Positions 23,673 through 31,531 of a stretch of DNA of 38,294 bases are shown in pieces (the stretch's first letter is position 1; every line of letters begins with the position of its first letter). This DNA is from Bacteroidota bacterium. Its GTDB lineage: Bacteria; Bacteroidota; Bacteroidia; CAILMK01. Under the pieces are notes generated by a model. It saw only the letters and a list, made by a program, of their open reading frames with translations. It searched no databases and was not told the DNA's origin. Both the position numbers and the translations under genes were made by a program. The DNA lies in assembly GCA_013287095.1 (NCBI GenBank), contig JABDEJ010000003.1, forward strand, positions 1 to 38,294. Reading direction: 5' to 3'.

Positions 23673-24064
23673 ACTTGAAAAGAAGGCCCAGAATGGTATC
23701 GGAAGTAGCCACTTCCGCAATGAACGACATCATGTTCTTTCTGCTGTTGTTCTTTTTGATTGCCTCAACATTGGCCAATCCCAACATTATAAAAATGTCT
23801 ACTCCAAAGTCTAACAATAAGATTGTTACACCTAAAAGTATCGTTGTAAATATTGATGCCACAGGCAAATTTTCGATTAATCATGACCCTGTGAATATCG
23901 ATCAATTATCATCAGAATTGCAAAAACGGACAAACGGCAATACGGACATACCCATACTTGTGAACGCTGATAAAACAACCGCCTGGGAAAATATTGTTAA
24001 GGTGATGAATATCGGCAGGCAGTTGAATCTAAAAGTTCTGGCTGCTACTTCTCCTGAGAAATAA
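23669..24064 (+). CDS. exbD: ExbD/TolR-type biopolymer transport protein
   Basis: The 131-residue product has a short cytoplasmic N-terminus (MNLKRRPRMVSEVATSAMND) and one membrane helix (about 20-38). The helix carries the Asp of NDIMFFLLLFFLIAS that conducts protons. A small periplasmic domain ends with ENIVKVMNIGRQLNLKVLAATSP. The start overlaps exbB. Many Bacteroidota carry two exbD copies in this cluster; only one is present here. It should act with ExbB and the TonB-like protein in the inner membrane. Confidence 0.93.
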   Translation: MNLKRRPRMVSEVATSAMNDIMFFLLLFFLIASTLANPNIIKMSTPKSNNKIVTPKSIVVNIDATGKFSINHDPVNIDQLSSELQKRTNGNTDIPILVNADKTTAWENIVKVMNIGRQLNLKVLAATSPEK

Positions 24065-24067
24065 AAA

Positions 24068-24946
24068 ATGGCTTTCGCAACCAAATATGACCAGGTACGC
24101 AGTGAACTTGAAGCAGAGAAGGCTGCGGAACGCAAAATCCAACGCAAATCCCTGCTGGATACGGTCATAGCATTGATTATCTTTTTTGGTCTTCTCGTCC
24201 TCATGAGAATTCCTCCCATATCCCCGCCGATGCCTGAAGCCAATGGGGGTATGGATATTATCCTCGGGAACGACATATCAGGAATGAACAATACAACTGT
24301 AGGTGTTGCTGCCGGCTCGCCCCAAACAGAGGCTCCGCAAGCTACAGCCCAGAGTACGCCTCAGGTTTCGCAACCGGCAGTATCGGATAATGGCGATGTG
24401 GATGTAAAGGGAGAAAAACCGACGACCGCCAAAGAAACCCCTCCAGTCACCAATCCCACTACTACCAAGGCTGTCACTACCGCACCACCAACCCCGGTAC
24501 AGAAATCCAACCCAAACATGGAATTTCATAAAAGTAACGGACAACCAGGGCATAATGGCACAGGTGGGCCGGGATTTTCGAAAGGGACCGGTAATACACC
24601 AGGCGACCAGGGCAGCAAAAACGGAATACCTGGTGGTGGCTGGCAAAAATATGGAAGCGGCACCGAAGGCACAGGTCCTGGATTTTTTCTGGCTGGCCGC
24701 GGTTCCAGAAATATCCCAAACCCAAATTGCAATACTCAATTGACAGGAAAAGACATCGTACAGATCGTTGTGGATAAGGATGGGAACGTGATTGAAGCGC
24801 ATGGTGGGTACCGTGGAAGCACCATTACAGATGCAAATGCAGTGGCATGTGATGAAATTGCCGCAAAAAAGGCTAAATTTACACCCGCGAGTGATGGCAC
24901 CGATCGCCAGATGGGCTCGATTCAATACATCCACAAACTCCATTAA
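24068..24946 (+). CDS. TonB-like energy transducer
   Basis: The 292-residue product has a basic cytoplasmic start and a single membrane helix (about 34-52, LDTVIALIIFFGLLVLM). A low-complexity periplasmic linker rich in Pro, Thr and Gly (about 65-215) follows. The C-terminal domain (about 218-292) contains LTGKDIVQIVVDKDGNVIEAHGG and ends FTPASDGTDRQMGSIQYIHKLH, the TonB C-terminal fold type. It begins 3 bases after exbD, so the three form a motor-transducer set. It would span the periplasm and pull on TonB-dependent receptors. The receptor partners are not in the window. The Gly-rich part of the linker (GQPGHNGTGGPGFSKGTG) is unusually loose. Confidence 0.87.
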   Translation: MAFATKYDQVRSELEAEKAAERKIQRKSLLDTVIALIIFFGLLVLMRIPPISPPMPEANGGMDIILGNDISGMNNTTVGVAAGSPQTEAPQATAQSTPQVSQPAVSDNGDVDVKGEKPTTAKETPPVTNPTTTKAVTTAPPTPVQKSNPNMEFHKSNGQPGHNGTGGPGFSKGTGNTPGDQGSKNGIPGGGWQKYGSGTEGTGPGFFLAGRGSRNIPNPNCNTQLTGKDIVQIVVDKDGNVIEAHGGYRGSTITDANAVACDEIAAKKAKFTPASDGTDRQMGSIQYIHKLH

Positions 24947-24952
24947 CAGGGA

Positions 24953-26248
24953 ATGACTTACCAGGAAACGCTGGACTATATGTACAGCAAATTACCTATG
25001 TTTCATAGGATTGGGCCAGCTGCACTGAAGCCGGACCTTACCAATACATTGGCGCTTTGCAAAGCGCTCGGCAACCCCGAAACCAAGTTTAAAAGCATCC
25101 ATATCGCAGGCACCAACGGCAAAGGTTCGGTGAGCCACCTGCTGGCATCTGTATTACAGGAAGCCGGGTACAAAACAGGACTTTATACTTCTCCGCACCT
25201 GCTTGATTTCAGGGAACGGATAAAGATTAACGGTGAAATGATTGACCAGAAGACCGTTACAGCTTTTATAAAAAAGAATCAAAAGGTTATTGACAAATTG
25301 CAACCTTCTTTTTTTGAGGTGACCGTTGCCATGGCATTTGATTATTTTGCACAGAATGAAATAGATATTGCCATAATTGAAACCGGATTGGGTGGCAGAC
25401 TCGATTCAACAAACGTAATTAAGCCCGTATTGTCGGTCATAACAAACATCTCTTATGACCACCAGAATTTGCTCGGAGAAACCCTTGCAGAAATAGCAAC
25501 AGAAAAGGCCGGGATCATTAAACAACGCGTTCCGGTGGTTATTGGCAAACAAGATCCCGAAACAGACCCGGTTTTCAGCAAAAAAGCCAAAGAGACCAAT
25601 TCGACTCTTTTTCACGCTGATGCAAATATTACCTACAAAAACCCACACCTGGATAACGGCATGCTCAAAGCCGAATATATGAACAAGAGATCTGGTAGCG
25701 TTTATCACGTATTATCGCCCCTATCCGGCCAATACCAGCTTGAAAACATTACAACAGTATTACAATCAATAGAAATCCTGAATGACAAGGAATTTAAAAT
25801 AAGTAAAGAGAACATAAAAAACGGGCTCAAAAACGTAAAAGAGAACACAGGCCTTCGCGGACGATGGGAAATAATAGGCACAAGCCCATTAATCATTTGC
25901 GATGTTGCGCACAACGAAGCCGGTTTAGAAGCAGTATTTGAGCAGGCAAATGAACTCACACGCGGAAAGATGCGCGTGGTATATGGAATGGTCAAAGACA
26001 AGGATATTGACAAAGCCATAGACATGCTGCCCAAAAAAGCACATTATTATTTTTCAGCGCCGGCACTCCCAAGAGCATTGGCTGTAAAAGATTTAAATAA
26101 AGTGGCGACAAAAGCCGGATTGAATGGCAAACCATTTAATTCTGTTAAAGAGGCTTATCAAAAAGCTGTTGAAGAGGCGGCTCCAAATGATATTGTACTT
26201 GTACTGGGAAGCGTATTTGTAGTGGCAGAGGTATTGGCAATTGTGTGA
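24953..26248 (+). CDS. folC: Dihydrofolate synthase / folylpolyglutamate synthase
   Basis: The 431-residue product is a Mur-ligase-type enzyme with the P-loop TNGKGS at residues 54-59 and the folate-loop region SPHLLDFRERIKING. Later motifs are IETGLGGRLDSTNVI, ITNISYDHQNLLGETLAEIATEKAGIIK, RGRWEII and DVAHNEAGLEA. It adds glutamate to dihydropteroate and to folates in the cytoplasm. It sits 6 bases after the tonB-like gene, at the end of the HU-SPOR/exbBD/tonB run. The association is common in Bacteroidota and probably just operon position. Confidence 0.95.
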   Translation: MTYQETLDYMYSKLPMFHRIGPAALKPDLTNTLALCKALGNPETKFKSIHIAGTNGKGSVSHLLASVLQEAGYKTGLYTSPHLLDFRERIKINGEMIDQKTVTAFIKKNQKVIDKLQPSFFEVTVAMAFDYFAQNEIDIAIIETGLGGRLDSTNVIKPVLSVITNISYDHQNLLGETLAEIATEKAGIIKQRVPVVIGKQDPETDPVFSKKAKETNSTLFHADANITYKNPHLDNGMLKAEYMNKRSGSVYHVLSPLSGQYQLENITTVLQSIEILNDKEFKISKENIKNGLKNVKENTGLRGRWEIIGTSPLIICDVAHNEAGLEAVFEQANELTRGKMRVVYGMVKDKDIDKAIDMLPKKAHYYFSAPALPRALAVKDLNKVATKAGLNGKPFNSVKEAYQKAVEEAAPNDIVLVLGSVFVVAEVLAIV

Positions 26249-26261
26249 TTGATATTTTCCG

Positions 26262-26294
26262 TTGTAGAGACAAGGCAATGCCTTGTCTCTACAA
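26262..26294. repeat. Perfect 33-base palindrome (GTAGAGACAAGGCA type)
   Basis: The arms at 26262-26277 and 26279-26294 are exact reverse complements over 16 bases with a single central A. The core word is GTAGAGACAAGGCA. It begins 14 bases after the folC stop and would form a strong hairpin in RNA. There is no T-run, so it may terminate by another route or be a dispersed palindromic repeat. I recall GTAGAGAC palindromes being repeated in several bacterial genomes. Confidence 0.8.
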
Positions 26295-26413
26295 ATGCAA
26301 ACACACCATCACAAATTCAAAATACAAAACAATGTATAATTAGGAACGGTATTTGCTTTTTTTATATATTGCATAAAATTGACTCCTAAGCAGTAAGCTT
26401 TAATAGCAAATCA

Positions 26414-28312
26414 TTGTGCCGTACCCTTAAATATTGCCATTTTTTTTTATTGCTGTTCATATCATCTGTAGCGATAGGTCAAAAAGCGGCCTCCACATCC
26501 CCCAATCAGCCTACCTGGCTTTCAGAGAGCCCCATGATCACTTTCCCTTCCGGAACGATTCCGGGAGTGAATGCTAGTGAATTAGCCAGCAATTCTAAAA
26601 TGTATTTTGTGATAAGTAATATCGATTTAAGAAATCAAAATACTGACCTGGTTTTATCCCAAAATACATCCAGCCCTTATGCCAGGTATATTACTTTCAC
26701 GGAAACCTTTATGGGTACTGAAATATATGGCACATCTTTAAAAATCGGAATTGATAAAGTAAATAAGATCATTTCTGTTATTTCAAAAACAGGAAATGTT
26801 GACAATTGGCCATCAAATATGACCATTCCTGACCCGGATACCCTGAAAATAAAATCAGCTATTGGGGCATACGATAATATTGATATTAAAAAAACCTGGT
26901 TTTATACAGTGAATTCAGGTGTTCCTGCTTACCAGGTTAACTGTATGAAACTTGACGGCACCCGCGATGAAGAATTAATACTGGATGCCACTAACTATAA
27001 TATCATATATCGCAATAATTTGATCAAAAATTACAAATACCCTGATTCATTGGTGTCCATGTATGTCTTTTATCCAAACCCATTAACATCGGCGCAATCG
27101 CCATACCGACCTCCTTATAGTACTTATAGTCTCTACCCCTTCCCAAATACAAATAATGATTCCAATTCTAAATCACTGGATTCTCAAATGATACCCATGC
27201 CAATCAGGGTAAGTGTATTAAAGACTGATTCTTTTTTCCTTGAAAATGAATTTGTTGCTGAAAAGGATTTGGGGCCTCCGTATGCCCCTGCTTACCCTGA
27301 AACAACTTATTCGAATACGCCTGTTTTTCATTTTAATCGTGATTCAAGTGCATTTAGGGATTTAATGATTTATTACACGATAAATAACTATCGCAACCAC
27401 CTCAAGGACATTGGATATGATAGCCTGGGAGATTCACAGATTTTTGTTGATCCCAGCGGTGAAACGGACGATCAATCTACCTTTTATGCCCCTAGCGGTA
27501 GCCAGGCAGGCAGAATTTATTTCGGGGTAGGTGGTGAGCCTGACGGAGAAGATGCAGACATTCCTATGCATGAATACACTCATTTTCTTTCATATAGCGC
27601 ATGCCACAATTGCAGTTCCGGCAGTACAGAACGTGGCGCTTTAGATGAAGGGACTGCCGACTATTTTGCTGCATCAAATCATAAGTTTATCAGTACATAT
27701 AACTGGCAAAAAATATTCCCCTGGGATGGTAATGATTCCAGCGAGCAATGGTACGGGCGCTCTTGTGCCATAACAAATACGTACCCTACGGCGCTCGGCA
27801 CCTTTAACGATGATATTCACCTTTGCGGGCAATTGTGGTCAAGCGCATTAATGGAGATATGGGATTCGATTGGCCGGACCAAAACAGACCGCATTATGCT
27901 GGAAACTTTGTACTCCATGGCATCAGGTATGTCTATGCCACAGGCAGCAAGAATATACATCAAAAACGACAGCCTCATGTACAACGGCGCTGATGTTCAT
28001 ACAATTACTTATCATTTTGTAAAGAGAGGTTTTCTGCCTGAAAGTGCCCTGGTTGTAACGCCACAAAGCCCGCAAATATGGTATAAGATTACAACAAGTT
28101 ATTTCCAGTCAGCCAATAAGGTGCTTTTTGAATTTGCCCTTCCTCAAAGCGGAACCCTTTCTTTGTACGATATCACAGGCAAACTAATTTCCTCACAAGT
28201 CATCACTAATTCTGAGCAGGTTCAGTTCAATGCACCTCAAATTGCAGCAGGAATGTACATACTGAATGTAAATACGGAAGGCCTTCAGAAAAGTTTTAAA
28301 TTGCTGAAATAA
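26414..28312 (+). CDS. Secreted gluzincin metalloprotease (M4/M36-like) with T9SS tail
   Basis: The 632-residue product starts at TTG 26414 (no ATG precedes the signal peptide MCRTLKYCHFFLLLFISSVAIGQ). A propeptide-like region (about 25-200) precedes the catalytic domain. Zinc ligands are His386 and His390 in HEYTH, with Glu387 as general base. Glu412 in ALDEGTADYF is the third ligand, 26 residues after the first His, a spacing like M4/M36 enzymes. A Cys pair (ACHNC) lies between them. The last 85 residues form a type A sorting domain (LSLYDITGKLIS, AAGMYILNV, final FKLLK). It should be exported by the T9SS and degrade proteins outside the cell. The exact peptidase family needs a profile search. 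Confidence 0.85.
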   Translation: MCRTLKYCHFFLLLFISSVAIGQKAASTSPNQPTWLSESPMITFPSGTIPGVNASELASNSKMYFVISNIDLRNQNTDLVLSQNTSSPYARYITFTETFMGTEIYGTSLKIGIDKVNKIISVISKTGNVDNWPSNMTIPDPDTLKIKSAIGAYDNIDIKKTWFYTVNSGVPAYQVNCMKLDGTRDEELILDATNYNIIYRNNLIKNYKYPDSLVSMYVFYPNPLTSAQSPYRPPYSTYSLYPFPNTNNDSNSKSLDSQMIPMPIRVSVLKTDSFFLENEFVAEKDLGPPYAPAYPETTYSNTPVFHFNRDSSAFRDLMIYYTINNYRNHLKDIGYDSLGDSQIFVDPSGETDDQSTFYAPSGSQAGRIYFGVGGEPDGEDADIPMHEYTHFLSYSACHNCSSGSTERGALDEGTADYFAASNHKFISTYNWQKIFPWDGNDSSEQWYGRSCAITNTYPTALGTFNDDIHLCGQLWSSALMEIWDSIGRTKTDRIMLETLYSMASGMSMPQAARIYIKNDSLMYNGADVHTITYHFVKRGFLPESALVVTPQSPQIWYKITTSYFQSANKVLFEFALPQSGTLSLYDITGKLISSQVITNSEQVQFNAPQIAAGMYILNVNTEGLQKSFKLLK

Positions 28313-28321
28313 AGCACAGAA

Positions 28322-28412
28322 CAGTTAACAGTCAGCAGTTAGCAGTAACGCATCTTTGATGGTCAATATTGAACAGTCTTTACTGTTGACCGACACTGTT
28401 GACTGACGACTG
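28322..28412. repeat. Convergent heptamer repeats (CAGTYAR) flanking two gene ends
   Basis: Four plus-strand heptamers (CAGTTAA, CAGTCAG, CAGTTAG, CAGTAAC at 28322-28349) follow the metalloprotease stop. About five units of the same type in minus sense (CAGTCGT, CAGTCAA, CAGTGTC, GGTCAA, CAGTAAA at 28412-28379) run through the last codons and stop of hemL. The two blocks are mutually complementary and could act as a shared terminator. Confidence 0.7.
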
Positions 28413-29672
28413 AAATGCTTTAAGCGTAAACTCAATATCCTGTTCTGAATGTTTTGCAGAAACAAACCAGGTTTCAAACTGAGACGGAGGAGGATAGACT
28501 CCATTGTGAATCATCGTCCAGAAAAACTGGGCAAACTTTTCCGTATCAGATTTTAACGCCGTTGTGTAGTCTGTAACCCGCTGATCATTAAAGAATGGCG
28601 TGATCATAGATCCAAAAACTGCAATCTGCATTTTAATGTGATTCTCATTTGCAATTCTGCGCATACCTTCGGCGAGTTGACCTGTAAGGTTATTGATATG
28701 TTTGTAAATACTTTTATCTTTCAGTTTGGTTAAAGTAGCAATACCTGCCGCCATCGCGATAGGATTGCCTGATAACGTTCCTGCCTGGTAAACAGGCCCC
28801 AAAGGCGCTACCATATCCATAATTTCCGCCCTGGCTCCATAAGCTCCCACAGGCATGCCCCCGCCGATAATTTTACCAAGACAGGTTATATCCGGAGTGA
28901 TATTATAGAAATGCTGCGCCCCTCCAAAACTCTGACGGAAACCGGACATCACCTCATCACATATCAGAAGTATCTTCTCGGAAGTTGTTAATTCTCTCAG
29001 CTTTTGGAGAAAATCCTTTTCAGGTAACACTAGTCCCATATTACCCGGAACGGGTTCTATCAATACCGCAGCAATTTGATCTTTATGCTTTTCAAGAGCC
29101 TGGGATACAGCTTCAATGTCATTATAAGGGACAATTATCGTATCTGCCACAACAGACTCAGGCACACCTGCGCTACCAGGGAGACTTAATGTCAGCATCC
29201 CAGACCCGGCTTGTGCCAAAAGGAAATCAGAATGGCCATGATAGCATCCAGCAAACTTGATGATCTTATTCTTCTTTGTAAAAGCCCGGGCCAGTCTGAT
29301 TGCACTCATAACTGCCTCTGTACCAGAGTTTACAAAACGGACTTTATCTATTGCGGGAAATGCTTCTTTGACAAGTTCAGCAAGGACAATTTCATTTTCA
29401 GTAGAAGCCCCGAATGTCGTTCCATTTTCAAGAGCTTTAATAGTTGCTTCTTTGACATCAGGATCGTTATGACCAAGGATGAGTGGGCCATAAGAGCAGA
29501 CAAAATCGACATATTTATTGTCATCTGCGTCAATAATATAAGCCCCTTCACCCCTCTTGATAAAAAGAGGTGTTCCTCCAACTGACTTAAATGCCCTTAC
29601 AGGACTATTTACCCCGCCGACAAGATGCTTGCAGGCTTCTTCAAAAAGGGCTTTTGATTTATTGTAGCTCAT
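28380..29672 (-). CDS. hemL: Glutamate-1-semialdehyde 2,1-aminomutase
   Basis: The 430-residue product has the hallmarks of HemL. It starts SYNKSKALFEEACKHLVGGVNSPVRAF, with YGPLILGHNDP, the substrate segment AGCYHGHSDF, CDEVMSGFR with the PLP-binding Asp, and Lys267 in CLGKIIGGGMPVGAYG as the Schiff-base lysine. It converts glutamate-1-semialdehyde to 5-aminolevulinate with PLP, completing the C5 route begun by HemA at the other end of the operon. The last ten residues (about SSVNSVGQQ) are encoded by heptamer repeats, so the natural C-terminus may have been replaced. A 132-base repeat-filled gap separates it from the hemQ-like gene. Confidence 0.96.
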   Translation of the reverse strand: MSYNKSKALFEEACKHLVGGVNSPVRAFKSVGGTPLFIKRGEGAYIIDADDNKYVDFVCSYGPLILGHNDPDVKEATIKALENGTTFGASTENEIVLAELVKEAFPAIDKVRFVNSGTEAVMSAIRLARAFTKKNKIIKFAGCYHGHSDFLLAQAGSGMLTLSLPGSAGVPESVVADTIIVPYNDIEAVSQALEKHKDQIAAVLIEPVPGNMGLVLPEKDFLQKLRELTTSEKILLICDEVMSGFRQSFGGAQHFYNITPDITCLGKIIGGGMPVGAYGARAEIMDMVAPLGPVYQAGTLSGNPIAMAAGIATLTKLKDKSIYKHINNLTGQLAEGMRRIANENHIKMQIAVFGSMITPFFNDQRVTDYTTALKSDTEKFAQFFWTMIHNGVYPPPSQFETWFVSAKHSEQDIEFTLKAFQSSVNSVGQQ

Positions 29673-29678
29673 GATTTT

Positions 29679-29799
29679 TTGTCATTTCGAGCGCAGCGAG
29701 AAATCTGATTTAAGCTGGGCCAAATGTTTTTTTATTTTCTTTGGTATTTACATCATTTCAATCAGATCTCTCGTTCCGTGCCTCCACTCGAAATGACAA
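29679..29799. repeat. GTCATTTCGAG-type inverted repeat element
   Basis: The left arm (29679-29710, opening TTGTCATTTCGAG and ending AAATCTGATT) and right arm (29760-29799, AATCAGATCTCTCG to CTCGAAATGACAA) are imperfect reverse complements around an AT-rich centre. The total is about 121 bases. It fills the gap between hemQ and hemL and encodes nothing. The outer word GTCATTTCGAGC recurs in many Bacteroidota genomes in my recollection, so this is probably a small non-autonomous or REP-like element. Confidence 0.75.
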
Positions 29800-29804
29800 C
29801 AGCC

Positions 29805-30494
29805 CTATTTCCCTGAAAATAATTTCATTAAACCTTCAGGCGTTTGCAAAAAGGCGGTGATAATTGGTGTATCAATCAATGTAAAAATCCTTGCCTCAGT
29901 CATTCTCAGTTCATAAACCAAATCAGAAAACTGTGGCAATAAATCAGTCTCGTAGCTAACAATAAACTCCTGGTCCTGAAGCCCAAATGAATACAATAGC
30001 AATTGGGTAATATCAGGAAAGGATTTACCGATCTTGATGTGTGAGTTCATCAATTCCTGGCGCTCTTCCCGACTTTTCATGTACCAGTCTGCCGTTTTGG
30101 TAAAAGGATAGACAATGAAATATGGTTTTCTCGTATCTTCAAAAGGGTCAAGCTCCTGCGCAGATCTCTTTGCTTTGGAATATTGGGATGGCTTTGTGAC
30201 GCCCCAGAAATTTTGAACCGGGGTAATGAATTCACGGAATGAATTTGTGGCATGGGCAAATGCAGCCATAAACTCCGTAGGTGCACTTGCTTCCTCACAC
30301 TCCACAGTACTCCAAACCAAAAAATCAAATTTGGTCTGTGCCGGGTAAACCTGGTAAAACCATGTCTTTTTGGATGCTTCCTGCACGTGTTTCAAAAAAC
30401 TCCTCAATGTATGTTTGCGGTCGTCAACGCTTGCTTTCCAATAATTATCGTGAAATGAAAACAATGCATAATGAACCAATATTCTATTTTCCAT
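29805..30494 (-). CDS. hemQ: Chlorite dismutase family protein, probable coproheme decarboxylase
   Basis: The 229-residue product belongs to the chlorite dismutase/HemQ family. The C-terminal ferredoxin-like half contains PYFIVYPFTKTADWYM, in which Tyr129 aligns with the catalytic Tyr of HemQ. The sequence ERQELMNSHIKIGKSF holds His152, the likely heme-iron ligand. It then has ITQLLLYSFGLQDQEFIVSYE, RMTEARIF and DTPIIT. A Gln (164), not the Arg of true chlorite dismutases, sits in the distal region, as in HemQ. HemQ oxidatively removes two propionates from coproheme to give heme b. Its place among hem genes supports this role. The gene starts at ATG 30494, directly against the hemB octamer repeats. 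Confidence 0.85.
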   Translation of the reverse strand: MENRILVHYALFSFHDNYWKASVDDRKHTLRSFLKHVQEASKKTWFYQVYPAQTKFDFLVWSTVECEEASAPTEFMAAFAHATNSFREFITPVQNFWGVTKPSQYSKAKRSAQELDPFEDTRKPYFIVYPFTKTADWYMKSREERQELMNSHIKIGKSFPDITQLLLYSFGLQDQEFIVSYETDLLPQFSDLVYELRMTEARIFTLIDTPIITAFLQTPEGLMKLFSGK

Positions 30495-30498
30495 AATT

Positions 30499-30544
30499 CT
30501 TTAAAATCTTTTAATCTTCAATTTTTTAATTTTTCAATTTCAAT
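30499..30544 (-). repeat. Octamer repeat (ATTRAAAR) through the hemB stop
   Basis: On the minus strand the units read ATTGAA, ATTGAAAA, ATTAAAAA, ATTGAAGA, TTAAAAGA, TTTTAAAG, then AATT and the hemQ ATG. They encode the last residues of HemB (EIEKLKN), contain its TGA stop, and fill the whole 23-base spacer. The same octamer family follows the tetR gene at 35261-35308. Confidence 0.7.
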
Positions 30545-31489
30545 AGCCGCATCTTTTGCAAAATATGTAATGATCAAATCAGCCCCTGCCCTTTTCATGC
30601 TCAGCAACATTTCCATCATCACACGTTTTTCATCTATCCAGCCATTGGCAGCCGCCGCTTTAATCATGGCATATTCACCGCTTACATTATAGGCAGCCAT
30701 GGGCACAAGAGTCATTTCCTTTGCTTTTGCAATGATGTCCATATAGAGCATTGAGGGTTTAACCATCACAATATCAGCACCTTCAGCTATGTCAATTTCT
30801 ATTTCTTTCAATGCTTCGCGGGTATTCCCCGCATCCATCTGGTAAGTTGCCCTGTTCCCGAATTGAGGAGCAGAATCTGCTGCCTCGCGAAAAGGTCCAT
30901 AGCATGCGGAATAATATTTCGCTGAATAACCCATAATGGATACTCTTTCAAAATGATTTTCATCAAGCACTTCACGAATAGCAGCTACCTGTCCATCCAT
31001 CATCGCACTTGGTGCCACGATATCTGCCCCAGCTTCTGCGTGGCTGAGCGCCATTTGTTGCAACACTTCCAAAGTCTCGTCGTTTTCAACATAATCATCA
31101 TGAACGATGCCACAATGCCCATGATTGGTATAGCCGCAAACACAAACATCTGTCATTACTACGATCCCCGGGAATTTGGATTTTATCATCCTGATAGCAT
31201 TCTGTACAGCACCGTTTGGGTTATAACTATCGGTAGCTGTTTCGTCTTTATGGCTTGCCAGCCCGAAAATCAAAATGGCTTTCAAGCCGAGTTTGGCAAT
31301 TTCCTCACATTCTGTTTCCAGGGTATCTACTGAAAAACGGAATTGTCCTGGCATGGATGAAATAGCTTCTTTGACGCCAGTTCCATCTTTTACAAAAACA
31401 GGATAGACCAAATCATCTTTGATCAATACTGTTTCGCGCACCAAACTTCTTAATGCATCTGTATTTCTTAGTCTTCGGGGGCGGATCAT
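30518..31489 (-). CDS. hemB: Porphobilinogen synthase (5-aminolevulinate dehydratase)
   Basis: The 323-residue product has the standard HemB length. The zinc-type metal site is [14 protein letters not shown] with Cys116, Cys118 and Cys126, and the two active-site lysines are Lys191 in [16 protein letters not shown] and Lys244 in VMVKPSMLY. The N-terminal RPRRLR is also typical. It condenses two 5-aminolevulinates to porphobilinogen in the cytoplasm, usually as an octamer. The ATG at 31489 lies two bases after an octamer repeat. The terminal EIEKLKN is encoded by another octamer repeat. It is the fourth gene of the hemACDB-Q-L operon. Confidence 0.96.
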   Translation of the reverse strand: MIRPRRLRNTDALRSLVRETVLIKDDLVYPVFVKDGTGVKEAISSMPGQFRFSVDTLETECEEIAKLGLKAILIFGLASHKDETATDSYNPNGAVQNAIRMIKSKFPGIVVMTDVCVCGYTNHGHCGIVHDDYVENDETLEVLQQMALSHAEAGADIVAPSAMMDGQVAAIREVLDENHFERVSIMGYSAKYYSACYGPFREAADSAPQFGNRATYQMDAGNTREALKEIEIDIAEGADIVMVKPSMLYMDIIAKAKEMTLVPMAAYNVSGEYAMIKAAAANGWIDEKRVMMEMLLSMKRAGADLIITYFAKDAAIEIEKLKN

Positions 31490-31491
31490 GA

Positions 31492-31531
31492 TATAGTGTT
31501 ATTGAGTTTTAGAGTAATAGAGTTATTGAGT
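31492..31531 (-). repeat. Five tandem octamers (ACTCAATA type) between hemD and hemB
   Basis: Read on the minus strand the units are ACTCAATA, ACTCTATT, ACTCTAAA, ACTCAATA and ACACTATA, five exact octamers in a row. The first holds part of the last HemD codons and the TAA stop. The last ends two bases before the hemB ATG. The spacer is therefore nearly all repeat. Confidence 0.75.

Noticed and set aside
24278..24943. Minus-strand open frame of 221 codons opposite the tonB-like gene
   Set aside because: It mirrors the low-complexity linker of the tonB-like gene, is Cys/Trp-rich without any motif, and has no promoter or neighbour support.
29805..30494. True chlorite dismutase
   Set aside because: The context is heme synthesis and the distal region has Gln, not the Arg of chlorite-degrading enzymes. 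There are no perchlorate reduction genes nearby.
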